The notes under the pieces are model-generated. The model searched no databases, was not told where the DNA came from, and worked only from the letters and a program-made list of their open reading frames with translations. Positions 1 through 10,246 of a stretch of 57,221 bases of DNA are shown piece by piece (within the stretch, counting starts at the first letter, position 1; each line of letters begins with the position of its first letter). The DNA comes from Pilatotrama ljubarskyi (lineage: Eukaryota > Basidiomycota > Agaricomycetes > Polyporales > Polyporaceae), in NCBI GenBank assembly GCA_022385805.1, contig MU277767.1, positions 1-57,221 on the forward strand. The letters run 5' to 3'. Made by a program: the position numbers and the translations under genes.

Positions 1-358
1 GATCCGATTCCGACTCCGGTCCGATCATACTCCGACCTCCGACACTACTAAGATAAGTTCTTCGTGACTTGTCCTCTGGTAAACCAGCAGTTCGACACTT
101 CGACTTCTACCGCCGGTCTCCGACCGGTCTCCGACATCGGTCCGCTTGCGGTCCGATTACATAATAGTACTTTCCTCCGTAAATTAGAGGACTCCGTCGA
201 CTCTCGAAGCGCGTTACTAATAGTTTCGCGAGTCCTCTCAATACCTCCAGTACCGTGTGGACTCCGACCGGTTTCCGATCGGACCCTTCCGGTCCGATAT
301 CGGCCTTCCGTCTTCCGGCCTCCGGGATTCCGGTCTTACCCCCGCACGGTATCTAACA
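1..358 (+). repeat. LTR family 1, 3' part (cut by window edge)
   Basis: This is the 3' half of a long terminal repeat. It aligns over its whole length with 48900-49269 and with 46120-46478, and ends in TCTAACA like the CTAACA ends of the other copies. It keeps about 40 CpG sites, far more than the other copies, so it is the least decayed one. Whether it is a solo LTR or the 3' LTR of an element cannot be told, because its start lies outside the window. Confidence 0.85.
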
Positions 359-1070
359 GCGAGAGCGTACATCGCACCATGCGGGACGCGGGATGACTCA
401 CCGTCATGATCACACTTCGTACGCTGTTCCATGTCGGCAAGTGTGAGCTGCAATACTTCCAAAGTTCCGCCTAACCTGTCCCCCTGTTGTTCTAGAAGCG
501 CACATTGCTCCACCAGCGACTCCGTTCTCTCCTCGACGGGATATAACCGCGTCTGCAGCTCTTCCAAGCCGGCCTTGACGGCCGACCACTGAGACTGGAG
601 GATGACGACATTGCACTGGAATTTCTTCGATGACGACTGCAGGTCATCCAAGCGTTCAGTGCAATACGTCTTGAACTTTTCCATAGCTTGACTGCCTTTC
701 CGGAGCGCGGCTTGGGCAGGCATGTAAGCCTCTGCATACGAATGATCATGTAGGTACCACTGACCTTCCGCGTGCTGATAAGATGTCTTCGCGGGAAGCA
801 AATGATCCTCTAAGCATCCATCCACGTGCTTGATCTCATCCTCTAGCTGAAGTACGCGGCCGTCGCAGACAGCCTGACACATACGATTAGTGGAAGAGAG
901 GAGGGTTTGAGCGCAGCGACGGGATGGCTCTAACCTGCTGGCGCCTGAGCTGCACAACTATCTTGAACAACGATGCGGTTACAGTCTCGATGGCTTCGAG
1001 TTCCTGCAACGCTTCCGCGTACTCATCATCCCATGATGATATATCGACTTGACTGGGGTTCATTCCTCTG
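359..1070 (-). CDS. Coiled-coil protein, partial, 3' end cut by an LTR
   Basis: Two exons are clear: 935-1070 and 359-873. They are joined by a 61-bp intron (874-934; GTTAGA donor, CTAAT branch, CAG acceptor, phase 0). The encoded stretch is about 215 residues, charged and helical, with heptad-like Leu spacing and no recognised domain. The 5' side is incomplete: the sequence just above 1070 reads as an intron end (CTGACC then GCACAG), so the first exon lies upstream. Downstream, a GTGAGT donor occurs near 397 and the reading frame then runs into the LTR at 358, so the last exons are missing or displaced. It may be a broken gene. The product is not recognised. Confidence 0.6.
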
Positions 1071-1823
1071 TGCATAGGTCAGCAGGAAACTAGCGAGCCG
1101 AGCATAGAGCGGGCCTACTGGAGGAGATGGATCTGCTCGATGGTCTTGGGAGACAGGCGATGGTGCAAGGAGCTTAGTGTCGCTGATGGAGAGGCCTCCT
1201 GGAGGGTGCAAAGACTTAGCCCAACGATTGAGAAATTCAGTACTGGTGAACCTCCTCACATTTCCATTGAGAGGCATGTCGCTCGCCGTGAGGTTGAAGG
1301 CAACAGTGGTCGTAGTCAGGAAGAGTGTCGTTGAGGAGAGGATGGAGGGCGAAAGGCCCGACACTCTGCGCGACGCGCCAGTACACACAATCTCCAAGGT
1401 CTCCTTTGCGGTAGTGCATGACAATGTCGAGCCTTTGGGATGCAGCGCCCTGGTCGATAGCTCATAGAAACCCTTGCCATTCTCGCATTGGCCTTGCAGA
1501 CAGGAGGCATCACACGTCGTGACATGTCACATCCCCCTCGCACTCCTCTCACCCAGTCTCGCCCGCAGTCGATCGTCATGCACCAAGGAAGTCACGGTAC
1601 CTATCAGCGAATACAGTCTGCTATGGCCCAAGTACATGACGTCGGGCAGTACAATATGATAGATTGGTCGCAATGCACCGGCTGTATCGGCTGCGAGCCA
1701 ACGACAGTGCAATAAGTTTGCGGTGCTACGAGTCCGACTCTCTCATCGTCCCAGCGTAAGTCCTGATGCAACACAGCGACGCCTGCGATTCGAGAGGTAA
1801 CTAGACCCGGTCTTCACAGTTTG
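1071..1823. other. No resolved gene; possible 5' exons of the upstream coiled-coil gene
   Basis: A minus-strand open frame at 1026-1424 (Ser/Thr-rich with one hydrophobic patch) and another at 1527-1712 could hold the missing 5' exons of the coiled-coil gene. No splice combination with consistent phase was found, so they are not called. Confidence 0.4.
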
Positions 1824-3203
1824 TCAGCAAGCTGTCGATAGTGGGCGGCGGATATACTCACTTTGCAGACGACGCTTCAGGAACCAATCGCGCTCCAACC
1901 AGGACGGCAAGTTTCTCTTCTCTGTGAAGCTGAACACGCGACCATCCTGACGTTCGTAACCAACCGTGATGAGTCTCCAGCGAAGAGAACCTCCGTTCGT
2001 CTGCTCATACAACCATATCTGTGCCCGCTGACCAACGCGATGGACGAAGAGATCTCCCGACACGAGGTCGGGCCGCCCCGACAGATCCGGCGGAGACCGC
2101 AGTGGCCGGTCGGAGTCGGACTGCCACCAGAATGCGTAGAGATTGGAGGCAGCTGGACCTTCTCCGACAACTCCACACACTCGACTCCTTCGAAAGAGGC
2201 CGCGGTCCATCTGCACTGCATGTCAATGAGTCGCCCTCTTAGATGATGAAACAAAGTACCTCATCAGTCGAGGACACTGAGGACGACATCGCATCTGAGA
2301 TGGACCCCGCGGGTACTTGAGGAGGGCGGGACGGCGCAGCAATGGTCGGTGACGGAGAGGTAGAACCCGTATCGGATACACCCGAGGACACGCATGGGGA
2401 CGGATGTGCCAAAGTACCACGGAGTCGAAGAACGACAGATGAAGAAGGAGGCGAGGAAGGTGGCGTATGCAAGGGCTGAGACGTGACGGGTGTGGCCGCC
2501 CGCTGTACCGGAGAGGTGGAACGGTGGTGACTTCTTGTGCGCGAAGGGCCGGCTACGGGTCCCGTCAAGTCGTCCGATCCCGTGTTTGAAGGATCAACGC
2601 GGCCAGCCCAGGCTGTCCTCGGCGGGAACTTCGCAATAGTTGACGGTCCCGAGCCGACCTCAGAATTGACTGTGGGAGGCAAAGGCTCAATTTGAAGGAA
2701 AGGGGAGCGGTTGCGACGCATTGCAGGTCCGGCAGCTAACGGCACATCATCCCGCAAGGGCTCTGAGCGAGGGACCTCGGCCGAACCCTCGCGTTTTGTG
2801 CTACTACTAGAAGCATGTCAAGTCTTGAACGTACCACGTTGTTGGAAAGCATTCAACAGACATACCGGAATCTCACTCGCGGTGCTGGAACTCGGAAGTC
2901 CCTCAGGAACGTTGGCTGTACTGCTTGAGACGACCGTTGAGGAGCCCTGAACTCCAAGTACGTCGTGCGGGGCGACTTGACGACAGCAGTGGCGGAATAC
3001 GTGTACTGCATGGACCGCATGCGACGTACGTACGGTGGCAACATACGGCGATTACTCACGAAGAGCCACAGAAGCGCGCAGATGAGCAGAGCAAGCAGAA
3101 CATACAGCACCAGTACGAGTGTTCGATCGCAGGAGAAGACCATACGCAGAGTGTCCAGCACACTCGTAGGAAGTGATGCGACGAGGACCGTCCAGACGGC
3201 CAT
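1824..3203 (-). CDS. Single-pass membrane protein, tandem paralogue A, unknown function
   Basis: Three-exon model of 422 residues: 2866-3203, 2260-2803 and 1824-2210 on the minus strand. The introns are GTATGT..TAG and GTACTT..GCAG, and the phases agree. The N-terminal region has one strong membrane helix (core LVLVLYVLLALLICALLWLF), then a Ser/Pro-rich linker, then a folded C-terminal domain. That domain starts SPPDLSG, continues DLVSGDLFVHR, has a Trp-containing strand and ends PSWLERDWFL. The next gene upstream (3763-4870) has the same order: one helix, a disordered linker, then SPPDLTG..GDLFYHR..PSWVTSDYYF. The domain is not one I can name; its short alternating hydrophobic strands suggest a small beta fold. 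An alternative 83-bp intron in exon 1 cannot be excluded. Confidence 0.72.
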
Positions 3204-3762
3204 TGTGGTAGTAGGTAAGAGAGGAGTGTGGCATGTCGAGGAGGTAGAGGGCCGTCTCCGCTGAAAGACCTTCCTTGAGCGACTTGTGCAAGTGCTTTGT
3301 CTTCGTGCCCATGATGGCCGACCGTGGGAGAGCCTCTCCGGCGCGAAGCGGAGAACGGAGACGGAGAGCGGCGCCCTATACCTGGCCGACCCGGACAAAT
3401 AAGTGGAGTTTGTATTATTTTGAAAAGTGAATAGAGAACAGATTTATAAGAGCTGAAAGTTCCGGTCCAGCCGCTTCCGGGCGCTTCCAGGCCGCTTCCC
3501 TACACTTCGGACTACTCCTCGATGCTCCGCTTGGCTCTTCTTTACGCTCAGTCATCGCCCTGATACTCACACGGCGCGAAACGTTGGCACAGCCAGATAG
3601 TAATGACATTATGACAGTAGTACTGTACGAGAAAAGGAATAACAGGGCACAACTGGAAAATCACTTTGCAAAGGAGACGGAAGCGGTACGAACCAGACTG
3701 GAGCACAGAAACGGATGCAGCTATTAGTAGGTTGCTATGGGTGTCAAGACACTCCAGCCACC
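3204..3762. other. Intergenic, 5' of paralogue A and 3' of paralogue B
   Basis: No conserved reading frame seen. An in-frame ATG at 3312 could begin a short upstream peptide, but the ATG at 3203 in a CACAATGGCC context suits the membrane-protein start better. Confidence 0.5.
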
Positions 3763-4870
3763 TCAGAGACTCCGGAAGTAATAGTCAGAGGTTACCCAGG
3801 ACGGCTTCCTCAACGCTGGAGTAACCGTCAAGCGCCTCCCATCGGCGCGAGCGTAACCAGCGGTTACAGGCTTCCAGAAAGGCGCTCCGTCGTCATCGTT
3901 GTCGCGACCCGTAGTCCAGAGCCAGAGCTGGAACTCGGAGGGAGTGCGGTGGTAGAAGAGATCGCCGATCTCGAGGTCGGACTCGCCCGTGAGGTCAGGG
4001 GGAGAGTCGATCAGCTCGTCGCTGATCTCTTCGGCTTCAAACCAGCTGGTCTTCACGACCTTTTCAGCCTCGACCGCTGGCGTGGAATCGCGGCCGCTGC
4101 CCTGGTTCTTTCGGACCCTCGGCGCGACCTTTCGACTGGAGGTACGCTTGTGGTAGGGCGAGCCGGCCTGCAACGGTATGAGTGCATGCGCATGCGAGTG
4201 CTCAATCTGCTGGCTTACCTCTGAACCGCCGTCGTATGGGCTACGAAAGCGTGCGGAGACCGGAGTGCCAGCCCGCGAGCTCGGAGTCTTGATAACTGGC
4301 CCGCCCTGGAAGCGGATCCGACGGACCCGGCCCTGCCCCGGTTGCCGCTGGAGGGACCAGCAAGAGCAGGAGCACTCTGCTTTGGAGGGCTGCATTGGAC
4401 ATCGACCTTCAAGGACGAAGAGGATGAGCCTTCACCAGGACTCGGGGCAGCCTGGAACGCTGGTCCCTGAGAGTGCGCGCGCGACTTGGACCTGGGTCGG
4501 GGGGTAGTACGGCGAGAGAAGGGCTCCGCGACAGCGGTACCCGGTATCGCAGCGAGCCTCGGGACCGGGCGCGCTTGGACAAGTGGCGCAGGCTCGACCC
4601 GCCTACTGTATGATGTTGTGGGATCAGCGCAGCCCGAGGCATTGTACAAGGAGTGACGTACACGTCGTTGACCGCAGGAGCCTGCTCCCGCGGAGGACCA
4701 TGCTGGGCAGGCAAGACTGCCTGCCTCTCCGCTGCAACCATTCGTACAGCCCTCCGTCCCTTCGGTTCCAGGGGCGTGAAAAACTTGACCATGACGACGG
4801 TGAACACGGCGATCACCACGACGGTGTATAGTCCGAGAAAGGAAGCGAGGATCAGGGGGTCTTGAGACAT
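3763..4870 (-). CDS. Single-pass membrane protein, tandem paralogue B, unknown function
   Basis: Four-exon model of 313 residues: 4662-4870, 4407-4605, 4219-4347 and 3763-4167 on the minus strand. Intron phases agree; the second intron (4348-4406, GTCGAT donor) is the weakest. The protein starts MSQDPLILASF and has one membrane helix within the first 35 residues. A basic, Pro/Ser-rich linker follows, with a C-terminal domain beginning SPPDLTG..DLEIGDLFYHR and ending PSWVTSDYYF. The same domain closes the neighbouring gene at 1824-3203. The head-to-tail arrangement on one strand indicates tandem duplication, and the linkers have diverged beyond recognition. The predicted topology puts the domain on one side of a membrane, with a short stub on the other. 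No function can be given. Confidence 0.75.
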
Positions 4871-5510
4871 TGCAAACAGTGGCGGTATCGGATGCGTGTA
4901 CGGGGGAAGCAATGGCGTGAGTGGAATATAGCGAGAGCTTTTAGCGCACCGTTGAGGCAAAGGCCTTACATAGGCAGCCTCATGCGTCCACAAAGTCCAC
5001 AAAGGAAGCCCTCACAAGGGAGGCCGAGTACTTATCGAGGTGTCTTGCTTGTGCATATCGCTGTTTCCTCGCAGAAAGGGGCTTGCAAACAGCTTCTAAG
5101 GCGCAAGGATGGAGTGCACCACACGAAAGAGGACAGACCCTATGAACGGAAGGAGTGAAGAGAGGCATGGGTTGACTAGTGAACAGGCACGGCGACGGCG
5201 CCAGCTACGAGATCAGACCTGGAATGCCTCGCGGCTACCAACCATTGTGATCGCATTGACGCCAGTGCACGTGCACACTTGCGACGATCGACAAAGAATC
5301 CGCATTTCGTCCTGTTTGTGAAGTCATCAAGGGCTCATATTGCCAGTCGCGTTCTTGGGTAGGCGGTGGCTCAGTAATAGCATTCGAGCACTCAGGCCAA
5401 GCCTTCGATGAGCCGGATATGGATGTTGAACATAGATAATGCGAGTGTGGATACTAGAAGAAGCGAACTTCGGAAAAGAAGGTATGTCTACAATGTAAGG
5501 CCATCACCTA
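4871..5510. other. Intergenic, nothing recognised
   Basis: Between the 5' end of paralogue B and the 3' end of the next minus-strand gene. Only short unsupported frames are present on either strand. Confidence 0.5.
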
Positions 5511-6840
5511 CTAGCCTGTGACTTGCGGTCGGGTCGCCTTCCCAGCGATGGCTACTTCCCCATGGCGCCAGCCCAATCTCTCCTCCTTCAGCCTGAGCAA
5601 ACCACGCTGTATACTCTGAATGTGGACCTCCACCGGTATGCCATCTTCGTGGATGGAGGACGCGACCAACCGCTCTCGTAGCTCCGTCATGTCGCTATCA
5701 ACACCCGTGAGGGTCTGCATGGCAGCGGCGACGTACGCGACAGCAACAGCTCGATATTGTTGCACTTCCTTCAACAAGAAGGAACGATGCGCCAAATCGC
5801 GAAGCTGGCCCCTATTGCCGCCCAGCACCGTCCACAGCTGCCAGAGTAGGTCGTCCTGAGCAGAGGTCGTCACAACAGCTTCTTGGACGCAGAGTGCGGA
5901 GGCGTTGCTGAGATGCTCGTCCAAGCGGTCGAGGCCCTGTGCGGTGGCGGCCACATTCATGAGCAGCACAGAGATCTGCGACGAAAATCCCTCCATAGAG
6001 GCCTGGAAGGCGCGCACAAGAGTCGCATCTAAGTGCGCACGCCTTCCCTTCCCCCGGGCGGTGTTGATCTCCTGTAGTGCGTATGCGTTGAACGCAGTGA
6101 TGCTAAATGGTTCGTTAGCGAACCTCTACATCCCAGGAAATGTATCACATACCTATCGATGGCCCCTTGGATCTTCGAGGACATGCGCTGTAGAGAACGA
6201 GCCGCGCTCTTCGCATCCACGACGAACTCGGCAAGAGTGTCCGAGAGGACGTGTTTGACCGTCAGGTTGCTCATCTTGACCATGACGATCAGATCCCGGA
6301 TCGTCAGCTCGGCATGTCGGATGTTGAGCGCAAGCTCGGTCCCGGTCGAGGATTGCCCCAGAAACTCGTCCAACGCTCGGTGCTGAATCGACATGAGGGC
6401 TGGGAAGTCGACTTGGTTGGTCTGGGGGGACGGTAGGCCGGCCGTCGTGCATACCGGCAGAAGGGAGACCAGGGGGACGTCGCAATAGTTGTAGGAGGAG
6501 AGAATGCGGCGCGTGGCGTGGTATCCGAGGGAGACGGTGGACGACAGCAGCATCGTCATGAGAGTGAGCGCGAGTAGCATGGAGACCGGTTCTTTCATCA
6601 GCACGAATGCACCCAAGACGACATCCACTGCATGGCGGCCTATCACGGCAGCTCCTCGCAAGGCCGTCGCCGAGAGGGAGGCTCTCTCGTCGCGAGCATT
6701 CTGAACGTGTTTCAATGTTTCCTAGGTAAGGGCCGGAGGGTGAGGAAAGGAACAAATTGAGAACACGGGACGTAGCTCACCTGGACCATGTCTGGAAGCT
6801 TCTCAAGGTGGCGTGTGTTGCAGGTACGTTGAAGATTGAG
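5511..6840 (-). CDS. Membrane protein with long alpha-helical domain, 5' end uncertain
   Basis: Three exons fit together in phase: 6781-6840, 6153-6700 and 5511-6102, giving 399 residues to the stop. Introns are 6701-6780 (GTGAGC..CAG) and 6103-6152 (GTATGT, GCTAACG branch, TTTAG). A hydrophobic segment (core MLLALTLMTMLLSSTVSL) is followed by a Cys-containing loop and then roughly 300 residues of mostly helical, heptad-like sequence with no recognised domain. The layout (membrane anchor plus extended coiled coil) is that of a structural or tethering protein, but nothing specific is recognised. The first exon here begins after an acceptor (GAATAG), so more coding sequence lies upstream, possibly the exons at 7256-7587. 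Confidence 0.68.
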
Positions 6841-7587
6841 CTATTCGGGTAGCGGCACTGCGCTTATATGCAGGGCTTCCTCAAGGTCTTTCGGAAAAGC
6901 GCGTCGTGGAACTGTCTGATCATGATATAGAAGAGAGAAAGCAATGTACAGAGCAGGAGGAAGGGCAACTTGAGAAAGACGATGGAAGCATAGCAAGAGT
7001 CGTAGCGGGACAAACCGGAAATATGGCGATATACAACAGCTGCTGAAAGCGTGCGATTGAAAGACAGTAGACAAAGGAGGAGAGCAGCACTCAGGGCTGG
7101 GTATGGCCTTCTGTGGATGACCCAAACGAGCGCAAGAACTCATCGGCTGTCGGTGAAATCGCGAAGATGAGCAAGCGAGCTTTCGAACGTCCGGGAACAC
7201 TTAGCTTACCGAACGTGAAGAATGACTCTATGTACCAGTCCAAGCGATCACGCACGTCCTATTGTGATGCGTTGCAAGGCATCCGCCTGGAGCTTGACGA
7301 GAGCATGAAGCGACTGATTCCGTGCTTCTCTTTCAGCAAGCGCGGCACGGCTTTTGCAGAGCTGCTCCTCGAGCTGCCGTATATCTGTAGAACCTAATGT
7401 TTGCAAATGCTGGACTGTGGACGAAGCATTGCCTACAAAGCAAAGCTTCCTCGAAGGTAGAAGGACTCGATTCCCCCGCTAAGGCATGGGTGTCGGCATC
7501 CTGCTTTGGAACTGGTTGATTGTCAGAGTCCATCTCTGATGTCTTGAGACTAATGAATCCTGCGCAACCCTTGTCAGAGGACGACAT
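6841..7587 (-). CDS. Coiled-coil exons, possibly the 5' part of the preceding gene
   Basis: An ATG at 7587 opens exon 7437-7587. A 43-bp intron (GTAGGC..ATTAG) leads to exon 7256-7393, a clean coiled coil (core RQLEEQL..SRAALAERE..LHALVKLQADALQR). The following donor is GTGCGT. After it, two readings compete. In one, the coiled coil is spliced to the membrane/helical gene at 6840. In the other, it ends in a separate protein whose last exon, near 6890-7030, carries a hydrophobic helix (core KLPFLLLCTLLSLFYIMI). The exon path between 7255 and 6841 was not resolved. Confidence 0.5.
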
Positions 7588-7849
7588 CGGCGATATATCG
7601 ACGATTGCAAGGAGAAAGGTCAGGCTCGGAGCGAGAGGTAGCGACGATGTCGCGTATCGATTTCAACACCCCGCGTGCCTTGTTTGTTCAATGGTACCTC
7701 TGATGACCATTCGCGGACAGCACCGTGACACGCGCCGCATGGAGGATCGACACACTGCAGTTGAGGACTATATGCGCACTGGCATTGAACGGACCAAGAC
7801 AACAAGCTCTAAGATACAGATACAGCAGACTTATAGGTAAGCACAGTCG

Positions 7850-8429
7850 CTACTCCTCACCATCGTGAAGGGTGTCGACCTCGGTCTCAGCATCATCAGC
7901 CGTAGAGAACCCGTCATCGCTGGTGTCCTCGGTCTGAACCTCTGCGGTCCGAAAAAGGACAGGGTGGAAGTGCAGGTTATGGAGGGAGCGCATCTGCCGC
8001 TGGAGGTCCTCTTCACGAGCGGCCAGATGACCTTTGGCCTCCGCGATGACGCGGACGAAATCGGCGAAGTCCGCAAGCTCGGCAAAGCGGAAGGCTATGG
8101 TGAAGGGCTGCTCCTGTGGAGCGGTCTTGTTCGGGAAGAAAACGCAGGTCTTCGAGACCTATGCGAGCTCATCAACGACGCGTGTCGGCAACGAGGGTCA
8201 GGCTGACTCACCTCCTCACAGGAGAAATGTACGTTGTCGGTGATGAAGAGATAGTCTCGCATTGGAGGCGGCACGGTAGCATTTTCCTGCATTTGACAAG
8301 CAATGATACCATCTACCGTGCTCCGCTTCAGCAAACGAGCAGCGCAGCGGGGAGCACTGACACTCACAGGTCTCGACGGCCACTTCGCCGACAACAACGC
8401 GTACAGCAACCCAGTCGCGGAGGTCGCCG
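7850..8429 (-). CDS. Uncharacterised acidic-tailed protein, 5' end unresolved
   Basis: Exons 8212-8286 and 7850-8158 join across a 53-bp intron (GTGAGT..CATAG, phase 0). The tail is about 127 residues: a stretch with alternating strands and a helix (FTIAFRFAELADFADFVRVI), a short coiled coil, and an acidic Ser/Thr-rich end (TEDTSDDGFSTADD). A further exon at 8368-8429 fits by phase (acceptor TTGTACAG with CTAAT branch, donor GTGAGT), but its frame choice is less sure. The start was not found. The strand-then-helix pattern before the acidic tail resembles the middle of the neighbouring divergent gene (9191-10105), which may indicate a shared PH-like fold. That is inference only. Confidence 0.55.
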
Positions 8430-9190
8430 CTGTACAACGCAGCATTAGTCGCAAAGGAGACTGCAGGGGTAGTGCTGTCCTTGGGGTGAGAAGATGTGGA
8501 TTACTAGAGAGAGAGCGAGAGTGCGTACTCGGGCATGTTATGGGTGATCAGGAAGGTACGATTTGAGGATCGCAGGACCGAATGTCTGCGGCGCATGCTG
8601 GAGACAGCACACTTTTATGAGACGGAAACCCGTGTAATCGGCTTGATGAGCGCAGAGTGCTTCCACGCTGAGCACGAGGTAGCACAATGCAGTCGGAGGA
8701 AGGAGAGCCATTTTCCTTGGCGGACGTTACATGGCTGTACGGTACAAAGACTGAGAGCGGTCCTGGATGTTGCCGGCAGAGCTGGGCGGCGCTTAGGTGC
8801 TTCGCAGACTCTCGTTGACTCCGGGCCGAAGGTCGCAGGCCTTCACTCTCCTTCACTGTGGTCCGCCTTGCTTTTCTGAGTGCGACCTCCACTCTCCTCG
8901 ACTCTGCTCATCGTACTATGCAGTCCCCGATCCAGACAATGGGCCCATATTCTCTGTCCACTCTTTCTTCCTCGGCTTTCCCTGGGGCCTGTCAGACCGT
9001 AGATCTTTGTCTTGCGGTTGCGCTGTGCTTTGGCTTGTCTTACTCCTGAGACGTCACTTGAATGTGATTCAAGATTCGCCGAAGGATTCGTTTGTTCTCT
9101 TTCTCTGCGTAGCGAGTACGGCTAGTCTAACTAAATTCCTCTAGAGCGTTATGCCGCCGTGCGTATCTCTCACATCGACCCGCTGCGATC
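8430..9190. other. Intergenic between divergent genes; nothing firm
   Basis: It holds the 5' sides of the minus-strand gene ending at 7850 and of the plus-strand gene starting at 9191. The first exons of the former must lie here, but no phase-consistent model was found. Open frames at 8535-8892 are unsupported. Confidence 0.4.
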
Positions 9191-10105
9191 ATGTCTGCTG
9201 CCCAGTGGGTGCAATGGTCAGTCATCACCTCACATTCCGAGTTATCATCGTTCACCGAATCTCCGAAAGCCTTGCGGTCGACTCTGTCGACATATGTGCT
9301 TGGGGCGGTCGAGTCGATGACTTGCATGTACAGCAGCGGTCGCGACTGCTGGTTTCAATGCATCAGACCGGTGCCAGTACGTCGAATCACAATGGATCTC
9401 TCGCTCAAGTTACTCATGCGTGAAGTAGTTTGTGGCTGTATCATTGGGACGCACCCTGATGAAGTCCTGCTGATTGAGTTCAGCCGACTGCTGGTTCGAA
9501 CGAATTGCAGGCGCTCAGTAAGTCATGCACCTCCTATGTACGCACCGCGCTCACATCGACGCCAGGCGAATTACGCACTCACCTTCCGTAACAACGTCGC
9601 CGGTCTCAACCTTGTCTTCCCGGACGAAGCGAGCCTCGAGGCTTTCCACAGGTTGGCTGTGGCTCCTTCAGCGGTCGACTTTGTCGATATTTCCACCTTC
9701 CGACTGGAGGACGTGAATTACGTTGAAGAAGAGGACGTGACCATAGCTTACCGGCGGTCGTTCCGAGGCGCGCGCACGTATAAGAGATGCGATTTCCTAT
9801 ATGCGGGGGATCCTCCAGCTGACCGTCAAGCAATTCGCCAATGTGCTCTCGGGTTGCGGGGCCGACTTGGCGCCGCTTCGCTTGATGGAGATTTCGAGAC
9901 TATCGACGCGGTCGTGTTGCGCGAAGGTTCTGAAGAAGTAATGGAGGCCGACGACTATCACTTGTGCGAACGCCTGGGTTCGAGTATGACGGACGAGTCG
10001 GACGAATCGGACGAGTACTTCTCCGCAGAGTCGGAGGGGTCGCCAAGCGAAGTCTTCGACTCCGAAGCCAACCTGATGGCCTCGCTGGATTGTGTATGGG
10101 TTTAG
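9191..10105 (+). CDS. Uncharacterised protein with acidic C-terminus
   Basis: ATG at 9191 (GATCATGTCT). One intron at 9518-9565 (GTAAGT..GCCAG, phase 0) removes 16 codons, leaving exons 9191-9517 and 9566-10105 and 288 residues. The middle part (ALTFRNNVAGLNLVFPDEAS, then LEAFHRLAV) alternates strands and ends in a helix. The last 50 residues are very acidic with repeated SDESDE. No signal peptide, membrane helix or named domain is seen. The short mixed strand/helix block echoes the gene at 7850-8429 on the other strand. The two may be old divergent duplicates, but the similarity is too weak to assert. Confidence 0.65.
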   Translation: MSAAQWVQWSVITSHSELSSFTESPKALRSTLSTYVLGAVESMTCMYSSGRDCWFQCIRPVPVRRITMDLSLKLLMREVVCGCIIGTHPDEVLLIEFSRLLVRTNCRRSVSHAPPMYAPRSHRRQANYALTFRNNVAGLNLVFPDEASLEAFHRLAVAPSAVDFVDISTFRLEDVNYVEEEDVTIAYRRSFRGARTYKRCDFLYAGDPPADRQAIRQCALGLRGRLGAASLDGDFETIDAVVLREGSEEVMEADDYHLCERLGSSMTDESDESDEYFSAESEGSPSEVFDSEANLMASLDCVWV

Positions 10106-10246
10106 TCTGGGACGGAGACCCTTTCGTGCATCGGGCGCTGTGTATCGTACAATAAGATCGTCATTTGCAAAGTATTCATCGCGACACGTAGGATATCGAG
10201 CCAATTGAGATATCCGGATCCACGCTCGTCCGCATAGAGAACAGGA

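Noticed and set aside
3760..4225. 169-codon plus-strand frame
   Set aside because: Antisense to the conserved C-terminal exon of paralogue B.
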